Shown: positions 60,408 to 64,000 of the stretch, one piece after another
How the letters are laid out: each line of letters starts with the position of its first letter
How positions within the stretch are numbered: the stretch's first letter is position 1
Source of the DNA: an uncultured Alphaproteobacteria bacterium
GTDB taxonomy: Bacteria > Pseudomonadota > Alphaproteobacteria > Methylaequorales > Methylaequoraceae
Assembly (NCBI GenBank): GCA_902579395.1
Contig: CACHGK010000003.1
Span: 1-64,000, forward strand
Direction: 5' to 3'
DNA length: 64,000 bases
Position numbers and translations under genes: made by a program
The notes under the pieces: model-generated
Databases searched by the model: none
The model's input: only the letters and a program-made list of their open reading frames with translations
What the model was told of the DNA's origin: nothing

Positions 60408-60638
60408 TTATGTATCTGAGGTTGTAAGCATTAAAGCATGAAGTGTTGTGCCCATATGATGTCCAATTGCATCGTAAACCATCTTATGTTGTTTTAGTTT
60501 TGAGATTCCTTTGAATTCAGATGAGATGATTTTTGCGTGATAATGGTTGTTGTCCCCTCTGATATCTTCTATTGATACTTTAGCATCTGGGATTTTCTTT
60601 TTTATAAGTTTAGTAATTTCTTCAGCGCTGAGAGTCAT
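60408..60638 (-). CDS. BolA family protein
   Basis: [45 protein letters not shown]. Confidence 0.94.
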   Translation of the reverse strand: MTLSAEEITKLIKKKIPDAKVSIEDIRGDNNHYHAKIISSEFKGISKLKQHKMVYDAIGHHMGTTLHALMLTTSDT

Positions 60639-62815
60639 TTTTCTATATAATTATTAAACCAAGCATTATTATAATTTATAAGCTTTTTAATTGGAATTTC
60701 AAACTTATTTATAATTGAAAAAGAATTTCCTTTCACTTCACCTACTTTTTGAACTTTAATATTTTTTATTTTTGCAATCTCATTTAATTTTTTATCATTT
60801 TTTACTATTAAAAGATATCTTGCCTGATCCTCAGAAAAATACCATCTTTCATAATTTTTAACATGATCAGGAGTTTTAACTTTAATACCTTTTTTATTGC
60901 TTATTGCAAGCTCTGCCAAAGCGATGATAAGTCCTCCCTCTGAAATATCATGACACCCGCTCACAATATTATTATTCTCTTGAATAAAATTTCTAATAAA
61001 TCTTCCATTTCTTAGTTCTTTTTTTAAATCTAACTCTGGTGGTTTTCCTTCATTATTATTGCATGCTCTATTATACTCTGATAATTCGAGGTGACCTTTA
61101 CACTCTCCGACCAAAAAAATACTATCATTTTTATTAATTTTCATCGATGTAGCTTTTGAGAGATCTTTGATTAAACCAACACCACCAATAACTGGGGTAG
61201 GAAATATTGATTTTTGATTAGTTTCATTGTATAGAGATACATTTCCAGAAACCACAGGATAGTTTAGTGCCTTGCAGGCAATTCCTATGCCATTTATTGC
61301 TTCTTTGATTTGAAACATAATTTCTTCTTTTTCTGGATTTCCAAAATTAAGATTATCTGTTATTGCTATTGGATCTGCACCTGTAGCAATCAAATTTCTC
61401 CATGATTCAGCTACTCCAATTGCTGCGCCTAACTTTGGGTCTGAATTACAGTAAATTGGATTACAGTCACATGTAATCGCTATTGCTTTATTAGAATTGT
61501 GAACTCTAATGACGGCAGCATCTGCTTGTTCGGAAAAAAATAAAGTATCACACATAACTAATTTATCGTATTGATTAAAAATCCATTTTTTTGATGAATG
61601 ATTAGGACTTGAAATAATTTTTATAAGCGCTTCCTGTATTGAAAGATTACAAGTAACAGATTTAAATTTCTTTTTTGCTGGTTTTTTTGCTGGTCTGTCA
61701 TATTCAGGTGAAGAATCAGCTAATGGTTTAATTGGTAATTTACCGACTATTTTTTTTTCAAAAAATATCTCCATATTTCCGGTATCTGTAATTTTTCCAA
61801 TTTCTTGAGCATCGAGTCCCCATTTTTTAAATATTTCAAATGTTATTTTTTTTTTAGAAGGTTTCACTATCATCAACATTCTTTCTTGTGTTTCAGATAA
61901 CATAATTTCATATGGTGTCATATTTTTTTCCCTGCATGGAACCTTTTCTAAATTTAATCTCACGCCACAAGATCCTTTTGAAGCCATTTCAAATGATGAG
62001 GAAGTTAATCCGGCTGCCCCCATATCTTGTATAGCAATTATAGCATCTTCCTTCATCAATTCTTGGCAAGATTCTAATAATAGTTTTTCCATAAATGGAT
62101 CACCAACTTGAACTTGAGGCCTGTTAGATTCAGAGTTATCATCAAATTCTGCTGAGGCCATAGTTGCTCCGTGAATTCCATCTCTTCCAGTTTTTGAACC
62201 AACATATATAATTGGATTTCCAACTCCCTTTGCTATGGAGTAAAAGATTTTATTTTTTTTAACAAGACCAACGCACATAGCATTAACAAGAATATTATTA
62301 TTGTAAGATTCATGGAAAAAACATTCACCCCCAACTGTTGGAATACCAACACAGTTACCATAATCACCAATACCTTTTACAACTCCAGATAACAGGTTTT
62401 TTGTTTTAGAGTGTTTTGGGGAACCAAATCTTAAAGAATTTAAATTTGCAATAGGTCTAGCTCCCATTGTGAATACATCTCTCATAATGCCACCAACCCC
62501 AGTTGCAGCACCTTGATAAGGCTCAATAAATGATGGATGGTTATGACTTTCCATTTTAAAGACTAGAGCATCTTCTTCGCCTATATCAATAATACCAGCA
62601 TTTTCTCCAGGTCCGCAGATTACATTTTCTCCCTTTGTAGGGAGAGTTTTTAACCATTTTTTTGTTGATTTATAAGAGCAATGTTCACTCCACATGACCG
62701 AAAAAATACCTAGTTCAAGTAAGTTGGGTTTTCTTTTTAAAATTTTTTTAATTAACAAATATTCTTCTTTACTCAAGCCGTGGTCACTAATAATCTTCTT
62801 TGAAATTTCTTTCAT
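60635..62815 (-). CDS. purL: Phosphoribosylformylglycinamidine synthase subunit PurL
   Basis: [52 protein letters not shown]. Confidence 0.97.
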   Translation of the reverse strand: MKEISKKIISDHGLSKEEYLLIKKILKRKPNLLELGIFSVMWSEHCSYKSTKKWLKTLPTKGENVICGPGENAGIIDIGEEDALVFKMESHNHPSFIEPYQGAATGVGGIMRDVFTMGARPIANLNSLRFGSPKHSKTKNLLSGVVKGIGDYGNCVGIPTVGGECFFHESYNNNILVNAMCVGLVKKNKIFYSIAKGVGNPIIYVGSKTGRDGIHGATMASAEFDDNSESNRPQVQVGDPFMEKLLLESCQELMKEDAIIAIQDMGAAGLTSSSFEMASKGSCGVRLNLEKVPCREKNMTPYEIMLSETQERMLMIVKPSKKKITFEIFKKWGLDAQEIGKITDTGNMEIFFEKKIVGKLPIKPLADSSPEYDRPAKKPAKKKFKSVTCNLSIQEALIKIISSPNHSSKKWIFNQYDKLVMCDTLFFSEQADAAVIRVHNSNKAIAITCDCNPIYCNSDPKLGAAIGVAESWRNLIATGADPIAITDNLNFGNPEKEEIMFQIKEAINGIGIACKALNYPVVSGNVSLYNETNQKSIFPTPVIGGVGLIKDLSKATSMKINKNDSIFLVGECKGHLELSEYNRACNNNEGKPPELDLKKELRNGRFIRNFIQENNNIVSGCHDISEGGLIIALAELAISNKKGIKVKTPDHVKNYERWYFSEDQARYLLIVKNDKKLNEIAKIKNIKVQKVGEVKGNSFSIINKFEIPIKKLINYNNAWFNNYIEK

Positions 62816-63501
62816 AGCAATTCACCCAAGCCTTTAAAAAAGAGAATTCCGTCTTGACTTCCAAATTTGTCAACAGCTCTTTCTGGATGAGGCATCATAC
62901 CTAATATATTTTTTTTTTTATTTATGATTCCTGCTATGTTATTAAGTGACCCATTTGGATTGCTCTCTTTGTTAATATTACCGTTTTTTGAAGAATATTT
63001 AAAAATGATTTGATTATTATCTTCTAATTCTTTTAGTGAATCTGGTGTTGTATAAAAATTTCCTTGTGCGTGAGCAATTGGAAATTCAACGACTTTCTTT
63101 TTTAGATTTTTTGAAAAAATAGATTCTTTATTTTCTACTTTTAAGTGTGTATTTTCGCATTTAAATAATTGATTATTATTTTTCAACAAAGTTCCCTTAA
63201 GAAGATTACACTCTGTTAAAATTTGAAAACCATTACATATACCGATTATAGGAAAACCTTTTTTAGCATATTTTATTACTTCATGAATTGCTGGAGATTT
63301 GGTGGCAATCACTCCAGCCCTCAAATAATCACCAAATGAGAACCCCCCTGGAAGAAATATCATTTCATAATTTTCTATCTTTGAATCATTGTGCCAAACA
63401 TATGATACCTTTACGTTAAGATATTTTTGAATTGAAACTGATAAGTCTCTATCACAATTAGAGCCTGGGAAAACGATAATTGAGACATTTTTTTTTGACA
63501 C
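62812..63501 (-). CDS. purQ: Phosphoribosylformylglycinamidine synthase subunit PurQ
   Basis: [45 protein letters not shown]. Confidence 0.97.
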   Translation of the reverse strand: MSKKNVSIIVFPGSNCDRDLSVSIQKYLNVKVSYVWHNDSKIENYEMIFLPGGFSFGDYLRAGVIATKSPAIHEVIKYAKKGFPIIGICNGFQILTECNLLKGTLLKNNNQLFKCENTHLKVENKESIFSKNLKKKVVEFPIAHAQGNFYTTPDSLKELEDNNQIIFKYSSKNGNINKESNPNGSLNNIAGIINKKKNILGMMPHPERAVDKFGSQDGILFFKGLGELL

Positions 63502-63504
63502 AAC

Positions 63505-63738
63505 CTATTTCTTTATAATTTTAAAATTTTCAATTACAGGATTTGATAGTAGATCTTTACTTATTTTCCTTATTTCATCTAGTCCTTTATTTGAATCAAT
63601 GATTTCAATATCAAAATACTTTCCTTTTGATAGATTTTTCATTGATTTGAAGCCCATATTTGAAATTGTTTTTTTTAATGCTTCAGCTTCAGGATCAAGA
63701 ATCCCTTCTTTATAACTAATATAAATTCTATAAATCAT
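63505..63738 (-). CDS. purS: Phosphoribosylformylglycinamidine synthase subunit PurS
   Basis: Small protein between purQ and pur[19 protein letters not shown]...[12 protein letters not shown]. Confidence 0.93.
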   Translation of the reverse strand: MIYRIYISYKEGILDPEAEALKKTISNMGFKSMKNLSKGKYFDIEIIDSNKGLDEIRKISKDLLSNPVIENFKIIKK

Positions 63739-64000
63739 TCTTTATAACCTTTTTAAATTCTTTTTCTGATAAGACTCCTAGCCTATACGCCACTTCTTTG
63801 TATGCTTTATCTACTTCGCCTAAGTTCTGCCTAAACCTATCCTTATCTAGTTTTTTGTTAGTTTTAAGATCCCACAGTCTGCAATTATCTGGACTAATTT
63901 CGTCTGCAAGTAAAATAGAGGCTTCATCACTTTTCCAAAACCTGCCAAATTCTAATTTAAAGTCAACCAATCTGATGTTTATGGAAAAAAAATATCCAGT
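63728..64000 (-). CDS. purC: Phosphoribosylaminoimidazole-succinocarboxamide synthase, C-terminal part (runs off the right edge)
   Basis: [11 protein letters not shown]...[16 protein letters not shown]...[23 protein letters not shown]. Confidence 0.93.
   Translation of the reverse strand, partial: TGYFFSINIRLVDFKLEFGRFWKSDEASILLADEISPDNCRLWDLKTNKKLDKDRFRQNLGEVDKAYKEVAYRLGVLSEKEFKKVIKNDL

Overview
This is a compact, AT-rich, gene-dense chromosomal window, probably from a streamlined marine alphaproteobacterium. The lineage is inferred from gene content and order. It contains about 70 protein genes, one canonical tRNA (Phe) and one atypical tRNA-Thr-like element. I saw no rRNA, CRISPR array, IS element or prophage. 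Core blocks are ilvC'-leuA; mreBCD-mrdA-rodA; a ubiquinone-related neighbourhood (polyprenyl synthase, ABC1 kinase, TetR/COQ9-like); glyQS-meaB; a glycosyltransferase/asnB cluster; dcd-murA-hisG-hisD-infA-maf-tRNAPhe; glmU-glmS; cysS; gor-DAHP synthase-nadE-gltX-cimA-trmJ-rpsD; and grxD-bolA-purL-purQ-purS-purC'. The segment at about 42.5-47.5 kb is accessory, with small secreted or membrane ORFs. Main points for follow-up: (1) a complete tRNA-Thr(GGU)-like cloverleaf with a degenerate elbow, whose acceptor stem contains the only apparent Shine-Dalgarno of a DAACS amino-acid/dicarboxylate symporter and ends 2 nt before its ATG; (2) a YidD-GNAT fusion; (3) nadE apparently starting at an ATA codon behind a well-placed AGGAG; (4) an uncharacterised TolQ/ExbD-like operon in which the ExbD-like protein carries a DUF2135/YfaP-like periplasmic domain; (5) repeated 4-bp convergent stop-codon overlaps.
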